A stretch of DNA of 64,000 bases from an uncultured beta proteobacterium. GTDB lineage: Bacteria > Pseudomonadota > Gammaproteobacteria > Burkholderiales > SG8-39. Made by a program: the position numbers and the translations under genes. Location: NCBI GenBank assembly GCA_903859155.1, contig CAIOLO010000037.1, positions 62,001-126,000 on the forward strand. The letters are read 5' to 3'. Below are positions 63,329-64,000 of this stretch, piece by piece. The notes under the pieces are model-generated. The model was not told where the DNA came from. It did not search any database and worked only from the letters and a program-made list of their open reading frames with translations. Position 1 is the first letter of the stretch. The number at the start of each line of letters is the position of its first letter.

Positions 63329-64000
63329 TTACCCTGTCGTGGATTTTTCCGGCGAACTCACAATCCCCCGCCGGTGAAGTTCTTCGATCTCGCCCTCGGG
63401 CAATCCGGCCTCGCGCAGAATTTCCGCGGTGTGTTCGCCGATGGCAGGCGCCTGCAGGCGCAGCCCGAGATCATGGCTGCCGATCTCGATCGGCAGCCGC
63501 GGCATGCGGGCGCGCACCCCTTTGGGAAATTCGACCTCGAGCATGCGCCCCCCCGCATTGAGATGCGGGTCGTCGAACAGGTCGCCGGGCTTGGCAACGG
63601 GCGCGAACGGAATGCCGATCTGGTCAAACAGCGCTGTCAGCTGCGCGAGCGTGCGCTGCGCCAGAATATCGGTGACGATGGGACGGATAAGCGCCCGCTC
63701 GCGCACCCGATCCTGGTTGGTCGCGTAGGCGGGGTTCTCCAGCAGATCGAGGCGGTCGAATTGCTCGCAGAAGCGGCGCCAGTGGTTGTCGCTGGTTATG
63801 GCGACGAAAATCTGCTCGCCGTCGGCAGTCTTGAAAATTTCGTAAATAGCCCAGGCGCCTTCGCGCGCCGGCATGGGCGGTGGTGCGCGGCCGGTCACTG
63901 CCTGACCCGCCATGTGCTGCGTCATCAGAAAAGCGGTGGACTCGAACAGCGCCGATTTCACCAGTTGTCCGCGACCGGTGCGCTCACGCTCGCGCAGCGC
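63329..64000 (-). CDS. CaiB/BaiF-type CoA-transferase (partial, N-terminus outside window)
   Basis: The gene runs off the right edge: the frame stays open from 63961 to 64000 (ALRERERTGRGQL before the first V/M), so only the C-terminal 223 codons are seen. IYEIFKTADGEQIFVAITSD, GIPFAPVAKPGDLFDDPHLN and the C-terminal glycine-rich IEIGSHDLGLRLQAP match class III CoA-transferases. It ends 28 bases before the MmgE/PrpD gene and is probably in one operon with it. Confidence 0.85.
   Translation of the reverse strand, partial: ALRERERTGRGQLVKSALFESTAFLMTQHMAGQAVTGRAPPPMPAREGAWAIYEIFKTADGEQIFVAITSDNHWRRFCEQFDRLDLLENPAYATNQDRVRERALIRPIVTDILAQRTLAQLTALFDQIGIPFAPVAKPGDLFDDPHLNAGGRMLEVEFPKGVRARMPRLPIEIGSHDLGLRLQAPAIGEHTAEILREAGLPEGEIEELHRRGIVSSPEKSTTG

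Noticed and set aside
1-64000. CRISPR arrays, tRNA or rRNA genes, transposases and phage genes
   Set aside because: Looked for by eye and none recognised; short or diverged tRNAs could be missed without a covariance search.

Overview
The window looks like a chromosomal segment of a GC-rich betaproteobacterium, most likely in Burkholderiales. The evidence is a complete isc operon in the order iscR-iscS-iscU-iscA-hscB-hscA-fdx, an OmpR/EnvZ pair, beta-type LplT, Mfd, IspD and IspF neighbours, and ten Bug-family periplasmic binding proteins, whose paralogue expansion is typical of Bordetella/Burkholderiales-like bacteria. No rRNA, tRNA, prophage, transposase or CRISPR array was recognised. The species cannot be named from the sequence.

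Layout. 1-5.5 kb holds housekeeping genes: lplT, then on the minus strand tsaB-rimI-uracil-DNA glycosylase followed by lemA and two TPM-domain genes. 5.7-12.6 kb is a carboxylate-uptake and catabolism island: a tartrate/malate-type dehydrogenase, a TauE exporter, four Bug proteins and an isochorismatase-type hydrolase. 13-17 kb carries ompR-envZ, thpR and ispF-ispD. 17.2-27.9 kb has mfd, the isc operon, cysE and trmJ. 28-36 kb has suhB, two tandem TPR/GT41 (O-GlcNAc-transferase-like) genes and a Dpp-type ABC transporter that lacks its ATPases.

36.7-41.7 kb is the most unusual part. It reads as an integron gene-cassette array without an integrase (a CALIN, cluster of attC sites lacking integron-integrase). 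Up to seven attC-like sites, all in the same orientation, separate short minus-strand cassettes. The cassettes encode a VOC protein, four two-gene toxin-antitoxin pairs (MazF/RHH, HigBA, TumE/TumA-like, ParE/addiction-module), a remnant antitoxin, a secreted GH5 glycosidase and a truncated hypothetical gene. Several stop codons or C-termini lie inside the attC sites. The right edge abuts a hairpin-forming repeat that recurs near 47.3 kb.

42-58.6 kb returns to catabolic genes: dienelactone hydrolase, two MFS exporters, an SDR that has lost its catalytic Tyr, a beta-lactamase-fold esterase, a secreted alpha/beta hydrolase, an orphan hydantoinase B, a second isochorismatase and six more Bug proteins. 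58.7-61.8 kb is a copper-resistance operon, copA-copZ-csoR, with a well-formed promoter carrying two CsoR-type operators. The window ends with an MmgE/PrpD protein and a CaiB/BaiF CoA-transferase cut by the window edge.

Functionally the segment suggests an environmental heterotroph that scavenges organic acids through many Bug binders, exports toxic metabolites and copper, and has stored laterally acquired stabilising cassettes between core genes. Assignments rest on reading motifs by eye. No database search was run.
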